A program made the translations under genes and the position numbers. Positions 1-9,815 of a stretch of 64,000 bases of DNA are shown piece by piece. Source of the DNA: Isoetes taiwanensis (Eukaryota > Streptophyta > Lycopodiopsida > Isoetales > Isoetaceae); assembly GCA_021234155.1 (NCBI GenBank), contig JAJEKV010000047.1:6225071-6289070 (forward strand), in the 5' to 3' direction. Every line of letters begins with the position of its first letter. The stretch's first letter is position 1. The notes beneath the pieces were generated by a model. The model ran no database searches. It was not told the origin of the DNA and worked only from the letters and a program-made list of their open reading frames with translations.

Positions 1-4
1 AGAT

Positions 5-1166
5 ATGGCGCGCACCAAATGCACCGCCAGGAGGCGCACACCCTCCATGGCAGCAGCAGCAGCGGGTCCTAGTAAGAAGATCCCCGAGCATCTTCGACTG
101 GGGAGGGAGGAGGAGTTGTCTAGCTCCACAGACGACACTTTCCACGCCTCTCAGGAGGAGGGCCAGAGCAGCTCCTCAGTGGAGACGCAGCAGACGGACG
201 AGACCGTCCACTTCGGCCAGTCGTCCGACCAGGAGGAGCAGGGGCAAGACCAGGAGGAGAACCAGGAGGAGCAGCAGCAGCAGACGGGGCAGCAGCAGCA
301 GCAGTGGCGGCAGGAGGAGCAGGATCAGCCGCGGGAGGAGGATGTGGGCCTATCCAGGAAGAGGAAGGGCAAGGAGAAGGTTGCAGAATGGCCCGAAGAA
401 AGGGCTGAGAGGAAGAAGAGGGAGAGGGAGAAGGAAGCAAGGAGGAGAGAAGCGGTCCAAGAGGGACCAGGACCACCCAAGGGGGACGGTCCACATTGAG
501 GATCCTCGTCGGGATCTTACCGACGAGGAGGAGGAGGAAGAGGAGAGCGAGGAAGACGGGCAAGCGCGGGAGGAGCCTGAGCAAGACGCGGGGGAGCCAT
601 CAGACCCCAACGCCTGCCCACCATACCCCAAGTGGCCCAAGCCACCCAAGGTGGTGAAGAAGCAGAAGGTGGGCGAGCGGGAATTCACGCTCAAACAAGA
701 CCGTGAATTCCAGCATCGGAAGAAGGTGTACCAGGAGTACCTCCGCCGATGGAAGAGGTACAATGATTGTTACTGCAAGTAGAACGTACAGAAGTACGTT
801 AAAGGCGGGCGACCAAAGAACCAGCCCAAGCCGCCGCCACCACGACCGGAGCCGCCGAAGAAGGTCCATCATGGACCTAATTCAAGGCACGCCCGTGTTT
901 TTAGGGAGATTAGGCACTTCCAACAGTGCACTAATCTCCTCATCAAGAAGGCGCCGTTCGAGCGGCTCCTCCGGGAGATCATGCAGGACTTCCGGACCAA
1001 CTATAGGGTGTCACCCCTGATGGTCCGAGAACTACAGGAGGCAGCAGAGGCGGAGCTGATCATACTTTTTGAAGAACGCAACCTCTGCGCGATCCACGCC
1101 AAGCGGGTGACAGTCATGCCCAAAGACCTCCACTTGGCGAGGAGGATTCGCAAGGAGAAACCGTGA
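5..1166 (+). pseudogene. Histone H3-like protein with a ~290-residue charged N-terminal extension (copy 1)
   Basis: The first residues, MARTKCTARRRTPS, match the H3 tail start, but the positions of K9 and S10 are both Arg. A long tail follows: Ser/Glu-rich, then Gln/Glu-rich (about residues 60-110), then Lys/Arg/Glu-rich and Pro-rich. The last ~95 residues are an H3 fold: alpha[15 protein letters not shown], then [44 protein letters not shown] and ARRI. Loop 1 has the canonical H3 length, while alphaN (RHFQ..TNLLI) resembles plant CENH3. The tail reads in frame 2 until about 450-499 and the rest in frame 3, so there is one frameshift, plus an in-frame TAG at 780-782. An H3 fold means a nucleosome core subunit. 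The tail is far longer than the usual ~40 residues. It may be a decayed gene or an active one with sequence errors. Comparison with copy 2 suggests it belongs to retroelement E+ rather than to a host histone locus. Confidence 0.8.
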
Positions 1167-2133
1167 AGACCTCCAGTTTTGTAAATTTATTTGGGGTCTG
1201 GGTTCGGGAACTCCTGCAAGACAGCCCTCTTTGAGGACCCTTGGATCAGGCAGGAGAATCCAGGAGCTATGTCACGCGGGATTTGCAAAAAGAACAAGGA
1301 AAAAGAGAAAAGAAAGCAAAAGAGAACAATGAGATCACAATAATGAACAGCTTCGTTGATGTCAATGAAGATACATGAACTCTCGCAATCGAGAGAAAAC
1401 TGAAGTGAGACAAGACTCAAAACTCGTCTAAAAACTCATGTGCTAGCTCTACTCATATATATAGTACAATGGCCTTTGGCCCAATATAGACACTCTGACT
1501 GATTTCGGTGCCGACTCCTAGAAGGAGGCCTGATTTGCAGGAATGCTGGCGGTGCCTCTTGAAATGCCTGAAATCACGCTGACGCTGACAGAGGCGGAGC
1601 TGATCCAACTTTTTGAAGAACGCAACCTCTGCGCGATCCACGCCAAGCGGGTGACAGTCATGCCCAAAGACCTCCACTTGGCGAGGAGGATTCGCAAGGA
1701 GAAACCGTGAAGACCTCCAGTTTTGTAAATTTGTTTGGGGTCTGGGTTCGGGAACTCCTGCAAGACAGCCCTCTTTGAGGACCCTTGGATCAGACAGGAG
1801 AATCCAGGAGCTATGTCACGCGGGATTTGCAAAAAGAACAAGGAAAAAGAGAAAAGAAAGCAAAAGAGAACAATGAGATCACAATAATGAACAGCTTCGT
1901 TGATGTCAATGAAGATACATGAACTCTCGCAATCGAGAGAAAACTGAAGTGAGACAAGACTCAAAACTCATCTAAAAACTCATGTGCTAGCTCTACTCAT
2001 ATATATAGTACAATGGCCTTTGGCCCAATATAGACACTCTGACTGATTTCGGTGCCGACTCCTAGAAGGAGGCCTGATTTGCAGGAATGCTGGCGGTGCC
2101 TCTTGAAATGCCTGAAATCACGCTGACGCTGAC
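1046..2133. repeat. 544-bp tandem duplication of H3-like gene tail plus Athila LTR
   Basis: The segment starting at agaggcggagctgat (1046) recurs at 1590. Each unit holds the last ~40 codons of the H3-like gene, its stop codon, ~20 bp of 3' flank and the beginning of the Athila LTR. The junction near 1590 joins LTR to histone sequence at a shared AGGCGG. This fits slippage, template switching or a misassembly. The first unit keeps only a truncated LTR (1188-1589); the second runs into the complete LTR. Confidence 0.85.
1188..1589 (-). repeat. Truncated Athila LTR fragment
   Basis: About 400 bp nearly identical to the R/U5-proximal two thirds of the LTR at 1732-2239, created by the 544-bp tandem duplication. 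It is cut where the LTR meets AGGCGG. Its first bases read TATTTGGGG instead of TGTTTGGGG. Confidence 0.88.
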
Positions 2134-2239
2134 GCAGGCGGTGACGGGCCGTCACTTGTCTGCTGGTTGTGGATCCTTGGCCTTGACTTGGTCCGTCGTA
2201 TGCATGAATAGTCCTGTACCAGGAGGTACAGGACTAACA
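1732..2239 (-). repeat. Athila-like 3' LTR
   Basis: The 508-bp LTR matches the 5' LTR at 41472-42070 and the LTR at 58668-59259, but lacks about 85-90 bp near 2155-2165. It has a TATA-like TATATATA on the minus strand near 1998-2008 and a perfect inverted repeat close to its U3 end. AAATT of the TSD abuts its outer end. Confidence 0.92.
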
Positions 2240-3222
2240 CTCCCCCCCACCAAACAACACTCAGAGTGAAGAAAAGGAGGAAGTGTTTCCGATGGCGGGA
2301 ATCCAGCAGTTTGAAAGTGATCTTCACGGGAATGAGGACGGGCGCCATTGTGATAATTGTCAATGAGGTCCTGACGTACTTGAAGAGCTTCTGGAGTGTT
2401 AAGCCCAAGTGCAGGATGAGCGTCAAGTAGAAATCCTGAGCGTACCATGTCCTCAAGGGCAGCATGTGCCTCAGAAGGAACGAATTGGCACTCCATGAGA
2501 AGGCAGGTCTGGAGTCCGAAGGCACTGACACTGGCATTCGAGTTGCAATAAAAGATGGGACGCTGCCGATTTAAGGAGCTGACCAGGATGCACTTGAGAG
2601 CAGCACAGAAGCCGGCTTGACGGTGAACAGAAGGATCCGGTGAGGTGGCGGCATTCTGCAAGAAGGCATCAAGGCCATGAACAGCATCAGCAGGCTTTTG
2701 CCAACCACGCTCATTTGCAATATAGATCCAATTGTCAGTAGAGTCCAAAGTGGCACCATCCTCCCAATTGGAGCGTCTGATAAATCGTGGATCCCACCGG
2801 AGATCCGTCGAGATCTGAGGGGGAGTCCACCCAGTGTGGCCATCCAGGACCTTGGTCCAAAAGGGAAGACGCCAATCAGAGGTGAGGAACCGTGGGCGTG
2901 GAGGGACTCCCAATGAAGCATATGGAGAGTGAGCCAGACCTGTGGGCGTGGGCTGCTTAGCCATTTCCCTAAATTCACGAACAAGGTCTTGATCAAGAGC
3001 ACGGCACCACTAGTCCCACGCTGAAGCAGAGAGCTGAGTATAGACAAGAGGATTAACCCAAACCGTGGGTATGGTCTTGCTTTCTAGAAGGCCACGCAAT
3101 TGATTGTAGCCTCCCAAGTGCTGCATATAAACTTGAGCGAACTGAAGATCCTCAGGATGCGCTAAATTTCTTCGTACCCGTTCCAGTGTTTCAACCTGCC
3201 ACAGAGGTAAGTGATGAGCAAG
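2152..3222 (-). CDS. 3' ORF of the Athila-like element, C-terminal part
   Basis: This continues the reading frame of 32651-34435 exactly across the LARD insertion: the frame is restored when the insertion and one TSD copy are removed. Seventy codons run to an in-frame TAG at 3010-3012. Beyond it the same frame stays open for 285 codons (MAKQPTPTG at 2964), crosses the polypurine tract and ends inside U3 of the LTR. In the longer LTR at 58668-59259 the same frame ends in a basic KRRRSDK tail. The whole ORF would be about 950 codons. The position matches the third (env-like) ORF of Athila elements, but I see no convincing transmembrane segment and assign no function. Confidence 0.72.
2210..2235. 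repeat. Perfect inverted repeat near the LTR terminus
   Basis: AGTCCTGTACC and GGTACAGGACT are perfect 11-bp complements around AGGA, four bases from the LTR end. The same palindrome occurs in the other two LTRs at 42041-42066 and 59230-59255. Confidence 0.9.
2240..2255 (-). promoter_or_regulatory. Polypurine tract of the Athila-like element
   Basis: On the minus strand GTTTGGTGGGGGGAG lies directly before the LTR start TGTTAGTCC. This is the expected site of plus-strand DNA priming in an LTR retrotransposon. Confidence 0.88.
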
Positions 3223-3680
3223 CTCAGTGTGACGGCCCCAGCTCATATACGATGCCCCGATCGTATACAAACTAGAGATCATCCCTCAAACCAGCATCTG
3301 CTCGCTGACATGAGGCCGTCCACCTAACATCGGGCCCTTGATGGTGGCCAAGAACCCGACGGGGAAGAATGGATGTGTCATTCATCCCGTCTCCCTCGGG
3401 ATCGTCCTAGCTGCGGAAGCGTAAGCAAACATGAGCACATGACAACAACAATAACATACCCACCTCGAAGGGTGGTCCACCATATCACAGAGCTGCAACA
3501 ACATATCAGTAACATCAACATAACATGGGGAAATCCTACCCAGGCTCAGACTCATGGGGAAAGACTGACGGCTTGGGTCTCCGGATAACAATGCAGACAG
3601 AATTCATGGCAAATGGATTTGGCTGGCATAGGAACATGGCCGTTGGGTAGTCCACTCCATCCGCCCCTCCTGTGCATACT

Positions 3681-3683
3681 TTG
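3681..3683. other. Left TSD (TTG) of the 14.7-kb transposon
   Basis: TTG precedes the terminal CACAAGG at 3684 and is repeated at 18364-18366 after CCTTGTG. Confidence 0.9.
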
Positions 3684-3794
3684 CACAAGGCCCCCAAAAA
3701 TGAACTTGTATAAAAAATTAGCATGAAAACCAGTATATATGTGATTTTTTTATACGATAATACAAAATGTAAAGAAAAATCATGTGTTCTTCCT

Positions 3795-4230
3795 AGTTTT
3801 GCAAAATCAATAGTGGTTCATATCATATTATTTGTACTAATTCATAAATTTACAGTTTTCTAGAAATCATCATTAGTTTATATGATTGTTTTTTAATGAA
3901 CAATGATTTAGCAAAATCATATCCTGTTTAATTACATGACTTCTACGATTGTACAATAGGTTTTTGAAATCATCAATAGTTTAGAAGAGGTGTTTTAAGC
4001 ATATATTGATTTTGAAAAACCAATAGTGGCTCATATCATATTTTTTGTACTAATTCAAAAATTTGCACTAGTTTCTAGGAATCATTATTAGTTCGTAAGG
4101 TTGTTTTTAAGTATAGATCGATTTAGCAAAATCACTAATAGTTTATATCATGTTTAATTACATGAATTCTAGAATCATATAATAGTTTTTTGAAATCATC
4201 CATAGTTTAGAAGATGTATTTTAAGCATAT
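3795..4230. repeat. Left subterminal repeats of the CACTA-like element (two ~217-bp units)
   Basis: Two tandem units contain the series 'aaaaccaatagtgg...catatcatat...ttgtactaattc...tttagcaaaatca...gaaatcatc.atagtttagaag'. A third unit is displaced to 9604-9815 by the nested insertion. Such arrays are the expected transposase-binding regions of CACTA elements. Confidence 0.8.
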
Positions 4231-4681
4231 ATTCTAGAATGGGACTCGCAAGCAACCAACAAACCGATAGATAGGCTTCTCATTCATCTCAGCAGATTTT
4301 CTACAATGGTGGACAGTGGGTAGCCGCACACATTCGAACTACCCACGAAAAATAAAGGGAAAATCCAATTATCCTATTGTTTAAATTCGGTTTTTCCGGT
4401 TTGGAGAAAACCTTTTTGGAATTCTTTTTAACATTATTTCCTAAGGTTTTTAGGGAGTTTAGACGCCGGAATAGAATTCCGATTTCCAAAAATCGCAAAA
4501 CATTATTTCCCTATGATGATTTTTTTGCCCCTTTTCCATTGCTACCCTTCCAATCCAGCATATGTCCGGCATGCATATGCCACGATGAACGGCATGGAGG
4601 ACGTTATCCCTCAGTTTTCCTTTCAGATGACTTAGGATTTGCCTTCGGATGGCTTATCCTCGGAACCCTACCACGGTTGCT

Positions 4682-5970
4682 GATGAGGATGCAATTATGG
4701 ATCAAGGTTTCAAGCTATTCCGACTAGGTATTGGCATCGACAGCTCATGGAAAGTGTCGGTGGAAGCTTTGAGCCTTTCTACAGTAAGTATTTTTCCACA
4801 ATAGATTGTTTTGTTTTTGGCGAAATCTAATGTTGGAGCTGCCGAATTCCTATGAATCGATTCACAGTCGGAACAGAGATAGGAGATTTGATCAGAAATA
4901 ACTCGCCAATCGCTGCCTAGAAGAACTGCCTGGAAGGATTTTTCCAAGCTTATTTCTATACAATCGGTCTAAGGTAGATATCAAACATCTGTTCATTATC
5001 TATCTCGATGAACTGACATATTTTTGATAAATTATTCATGATAATTTTTGGAACAGGAAGTAGATACTGAGAAATTTACAGCTGGAAATCCGTTTCTGAA
5101 CTTCAAAGCCACAATAATATCACCATACTACAGACTACAAGGTAATCTTGGATCCAGAATTTCGAAATGAGAAGATTTCTTATCTCTTTTGCAATGGTTT
5201 TTTTTTTTATTTGGCTAGGTCTTCTCATGATGATCGAGCATGCAATTTGAAAAATAGGTATGGATGTCATGTTTGGAAAATTTGAAGGTGCTATTTCATG
5301 TAGATTATAGAGATCCAGTAGTTGTATTTTTAGTTTAAATCCTGAATATTTTTAGATTTTGCAATATCTCCACTGCCTCATTGTCATAGATGCCACATTT
5401 TCAATTCCCTTTTTGAAATTGTATCCTTCCTCAATGTGTTTCTATTGAGCTTTCTTGGAAGCAATATACTATGATACATATAATTAAGAGATCAGAAACT
5501 CAGTCTCTTTCGGAGGGGTCAGAACCTCAGTCTCCTTAGTTGACTTATTGTATATATTGACTTTCGTGCTACATATCAAGAAGCATATTAAAACTGTTTG
5601 ATCCCGTAGGTCGACTTGATGTTGGAACGTAGTTTATGCAAAAACGCAAAAGGTAACATGTTTCTTCTTTCTTTCTTTCTTTCTTCTCAACCTGTTCACG
5701 TCTCTACGAGGCCAACGTTTTCTGCTTTTTAGCCAATGAAATACCTTTGCTAAGTGTATTGTCCCTTATTATTTTGTTTTGCAGTTCAAGGGCTCATGTA
5801 TTGTGGCTTTGGATCTAAGGGCATTCCTGTCTGCTCCAGCATTTGTTGACGTTTGCTTCCATTGTAGCTCAAACTTGATGCAACTTGATTTATGCAAATA
5901 TTTGCCACCAACGAAGTCCAAGCATAAAATGTTGATTCTATTGCATGGCCATCTTGCTCTGAAAATGCAG
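4682..5970 (+). pseudogene. Captured multi-exon host gene fragment
   Basis: Three exon-like blocks have good plant splice sites and open frames. The first, 4682-4783, contains MDQGFKLFRLGIGIDSSWK and is followed by donor GTAAGT. The second, 5057-5141, follows acceptor GAACAG, contains FLNFKATIISPYYRLQ and precedes GTAATC. The third, 5785-5970, follows TTGCAG, encodes 62 residues including KGSCIVALDLRAF and precedes GTAAGG. The introns are intact, so this was captured as DNA, not as a processed copy. I do not recognise the parent gene. Confidence 0.5.
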
Positions 5971-8674
5971 GTAAGGATGTTGAATATACCTTTAATGTTT
6001 AGTTTTCTTAGCTTCAGTCATGCTCTCTTATGCTTATGGAGATTCTTAGGGTTTTTAAGGTCTCGGACTTCTGAAATTTATACTTGATTTCAAATGTGTG
6101 TTCCTGCAACAAGTTTAACGGTATCACAGTTTCCACATGCTCAATCGCAGATAACAGGTAATATTATGCTACTATTGTTTGCACATGATGCTCAAGTGCG
6201 GACAACGACTATACTAAATATCCTGCTCACAACACATAAGTTAAAGGATATTGGATGTTTTTAGTGGTTAATTTCCTTAGCTTCCAGTCATGCTCTTTTA
6301 TGTTTAAAGAGATTCTTAAGGTTTCAGTCAAGCACTTCTGGAATTTGTCAATTTCAAATCAACATTTCCAATGACAGGTTTAACTGCAGATAACAGGTGT
6401 ATACCCAATATACTACCACTCATAGTTTGCATAAGATGCTCAAGTGCATTTCCCACAAGTTTGACTGCATCAGAATTTTCCACACGATACAAAGGCCCCT
6501 GCTATTACTGTTGCTGCTAAATAACACATAATTTCTGAAGTTGCAGGCAACTTCTCGGGTCTGTAACCATGAATTTACTCATATCATTATATCCTGCTCA
6601 CAATACATAATTTAAAGGATATTGGATGTTTTTAATGGTTAATTTCCTTAGCTTCAACTCATGCTCTTTTATGTTTAAAGAGATTCTTAAGGTTTCAGTC
6701 AAGCACTTTTGGAATTTGTCAATTTCAAATCAGCATTTCCAATGACAGGTTTAACTGCACCATAATTTTTCACATGATGTTCACGTGCAGGTTTAAAGAG
6801 ATTCTTAAGGTTTCAGTCAAGCACTTCTGGAATTTGTCAATTTCAAATCAGCATTTCCAATGACAGGTTTAACTGCACCATAATTTTTCACATGATGTTC
6901 ACGTGCAGATAACAGATAACAGGTGTATACCCAATATATTGCCACTCACAGTTTGCATACGATGCTCAAGTGCATTTCCTACAAGTTTGCCTGCATCAGA
7001 ATTTTTCGCACGATACAAAGGCCCTGCTATTATTGTTGCTGCTAAATAACACATAATTTCTGAAGTTGCAGGCAACTTCTCGGGTCTGTAACCATGAATT
7101 TACTCTTATATCATTTTGATAATTTCGATCAATTATGTATTAGATTTAAGCTGTGCTTGAGAGGATATATACATGAAATAGGTAATTAACTATAGAAACT
7201 AAATTGAAAAGTCATGTACTCATTACTACTGGGGTCATTCGACAGTCTACAACTGCAACTTTGTGTAGAAGATACTTTTATTAATTTTTCCAGTTGCAAA
7301 TCCTAGATATGACCGATACTGAATTATACACATCTTTTGCATGGTTTGTGCTTGGATTTTGTTAAGTATACATGCTTTGGATTTCTTAGGCTATGTCGAG
7401 TGAACTTTGTAGCTTAATATCAATTGTGACAAAGGATGCAAAGCTATATCCAACCTTTGTCAAATGAAAGCAGTTTATTGAGTAGTTGTGCATTATTGAG
7501 GTTGATGAACAAGAGCACTTCTAATCTGATCGCCACCATTGCATGTTTATCAAGGCATTAGAATCTACGAACGATAAGGTTATGCTTCCTCATAGTTCTA
7601 GTGTCACTAATGATATTGTAGATATTGCCACATTTATTAGCACTTCCAAATCAGCACCGCCATATGTAGTTCAACATCTCTACCATTGTTTATTAGTGCC
7701 TTAGAAATCTACGAGCGCAAGGTTATTCTTCCTCATGGTTTTTGTATTTCACTCATTCGCAAACAAGTGACTTGAATAATATCTACAGACTTCTCTAAAA
7801 TATGTTACACTTTATACTATTGTGTAACTCATACACAATCAGTATATAATCACAAAGGAGTGGATATAAACATACATTGTTCATTGCAACTATTCATTCC
7901 AATAATAGCAAAAAGATTATTGAGAATGAGCTGCATCTCCCAAAGAAAAATGATCTACAAACAGCTGGCGCTATGTTGAACAAACCACAAATAACTTACT
8001 ACTACACACAACTCCTCTATAAACCATCAACAAAACCAACTACATCACAAAGGCACAAACCAAATGTATTTGAGTAGTACGACATAAAAACGTAAGCCTA
8101 CGCCTATAAACCGTCTCTAACATGGACTACTAACATTACTAGACGTTTGCAACATGCAAGATCACTACCATAAGTGACACATGTGCTCTTATCTCTTTAT
8201 GTAATCTCTACAGGTTAGTATGATCCTCTTTTTTAAGCTTCCATGGCAAACATTTTCTACCCTTCTCTATTTCATGCACAACTCTCATCCAAACTTACCA
8301 ATAACTTTAAAGCTTACCAAAAAGTTTTAACTATGGGAATCTATCTCGCAATCTTGCAAACTCATTCGATAAAAATGATCCTCTTAGTGGCTTTTCTTAC
8401 AATTTTGGTATGGGATGGAATGTGAAAGACTCAAATATATGGATCCAATGCCAATCTTTGAGTATTGAGGCCTTAAATATCCCAATGAATGGCCCATGAA
8501 CAAAAATATTGCTACTGATACTCCATGAAACTTTGCAGGACGTAGAGTGCACTGATCCCTAAGTAATGCAATCTAACATCATCTCCCTTCTCTCCTTTTT
8601 ATTATTTCAAAATTTAGCAAGGTTTTTACACACGTCCCCAACTTTATAGCAATCTACAAGACAACTGTATTTAT
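5971..8674. other. AT-rich interior of the nested element; no gene seen
   Basis: No coding signal is recognised here. Blocks of about 90-300 bp are repeated internally: 'agagattcttaaggtttcag...caatgacaggtttaactgca' occurs near 6310, 6680 and 6795, and 'gctaaataacacataatttc' near 6515 and 7040. The arrangement suggests degenerate tandem duplication of intronic sequence. Confidence 0.6.
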
Positions 8675-8703
8675 GCCCGGCAACGCCGGGCACCCGTTAC
8701 TAG
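8675..8703 (+). mobile_element. Helitron-type 3' terminus
   Basis: A perfect 7-bp stem (GCCCGGC/GCCGGGC, loop AAC, 8675-8691) is followed after 8 bases by CTAG at 8700-8703 and then T. A hairpin about 10 bp before CTRR, with T after it, is the diagnostic Helitron 3' end. The 5' TC end cannot be placed without an empty site, so how much upstream sequence belongs to it is unknown. Confidence 0.8.
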
Positions 8704-8757
8704 TATCATTTGGACCCCAAAAAAATACAATGCTAATAGATGAGTGGCTGATGTACC

Positions 8758-8838
8758 TGCCGAAAGCTTATCACCGGGATTAAAAAACCCCGCCCTTTCG
8801 GGTTTTCGAGGAAAAACCCTAGTGATAAGCCTTCGGCA
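8758..8838. repeat. Short hairpin (17-bp arms)
   Basis: TGCCGAAAGCTTATCAC (8758-8774) pairs with GTGATAAGCCTTCGGCA (8822-8838) with one mismatch. The loop is itself G/C-rich and self-complementary. It could be a tiny foldback element remnant. Confidence 0.7.
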
Positions 8839-9069
8839 AGGGGCTTAGACAAACGTAAGGCATAGAATCGCTCCCAAAAACCCCCGCATGGAGAAGTCGA
8901 AACAGATGCCGCTCGCCAACCTGTACCTGCACATCACCAACACAACAAACGAGAAAACATACCAGAGAATAGCATCACCTAGCGGGTGGAAAAAAATCAC
9001 CCAATTGAAAAACATGATAAAACGTAACTTGTACAAAATATAATAAACAAAGAAGGGGGAGGGTGGGTT

Positions 9070-9608
9070 CAAAGAGAATAAGGTAATCTGGCCGAGAGAA
9101 GAGGAAGCGCCGATGAGACGTGGATGCAGAAACGCGCCTGAAATAGCGAACTCCCAACCAAAACGAGCATGCGCCGCCAGCATGCATGCATGACATGCAT
9201 GCTCGTCCCATTCTAGAATGGCGATCCGATGTCTCGGATCGATGCGATTCTAGAATGGGACTCGCAAGAAACCAACAAACCGCCCGACTACCAGAGAACT
9301 TCCTTACAAACTAGGATCGAGGACGAAGGTCACAGGACGAGGCCAAAGGCCGGTAAAGGATCGCATGAAAGAGACGCCAAATTGGCTAAACCAGGCAGGA
9401 AGAAGCCCCTCCCTTGCCTGGAAACAATTCAAAGAGAATAAGGTACTGCTGAGAGAAGAGGAAGCGCCGATGAGACGTTGATGCAGAAACGCGCCTGAAA
9501 TAGCGAACTCCCAACCAAAACGGGCATGCGCCGCCCGCATGCATGCATGACATGCATGCTCGTCCCATTCTAGAATGGCGACCCGATGTCTCGGATCGAT
9601 GCGATTGA
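9070..9608. repeat. Direct duplication of a ~180-bp block
   Basis: The segment from 'caaagagaataaggta' to 'tcggatcgatgcgatt' at 9070-9249 recurs at 9430-9605. The two copies are separated by a block that begins with the same attctagaatgggactcgc found at the left insertion boundary. Confidence 0.85.
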
Positions 9609-9815
9609 TTTTGCAAAACCAATAGTGCTTCATATCGTATTTTTTGTACTAATTCAAAGATTTATAGAAATCATAATTAGTTTGTGAGATTGTTTTTAAG
9701 TGTATAGTTTTTTCTTAGCAAAATCACTGCTAGTTCATATCATGTTTACTTACATGAATTCTACAATCGTAGAATGGTTTTTTGAAATCATCAATAGTTT
9801 AGAAGATGTGTTTAG

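Larger units (their letters stand above)
4231..9603. mobile_element. Nested insertion inside the subterminal repeat array
   Basis: The subterminal array breaks after gcatat (4230) and resumes with attgattttgc (9604). The insert starts ATTCTAGAATGGGACTCGC, and a matching inverted end (GTCCCATTCTAGAAT) occurs at 9205-9218 and 9562-9576. This suggests a small element with such ends that duplicated and took further insertions. The superfamily is unknown. Confidence 0.6.

Noticed and set aside
5-1166. Calling the H3-like gene a bona fide host CENH3
   Set aside because: Only alphaN is CENH3-like; loop 1 has canonical H3 length, the tail is unlike CENH3, and a sister copy lies inside a retrotransposon.
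1518-1964. Recurrent minus-strand frame starting MSLVSLQFSLDCESSC (also near 1187, 41414 and 58646)
   Set aside because: It is LTR sequence repeated in every LTR copy; the composition is hydrophobic by chance and it crosses the LTR/flank boundary.
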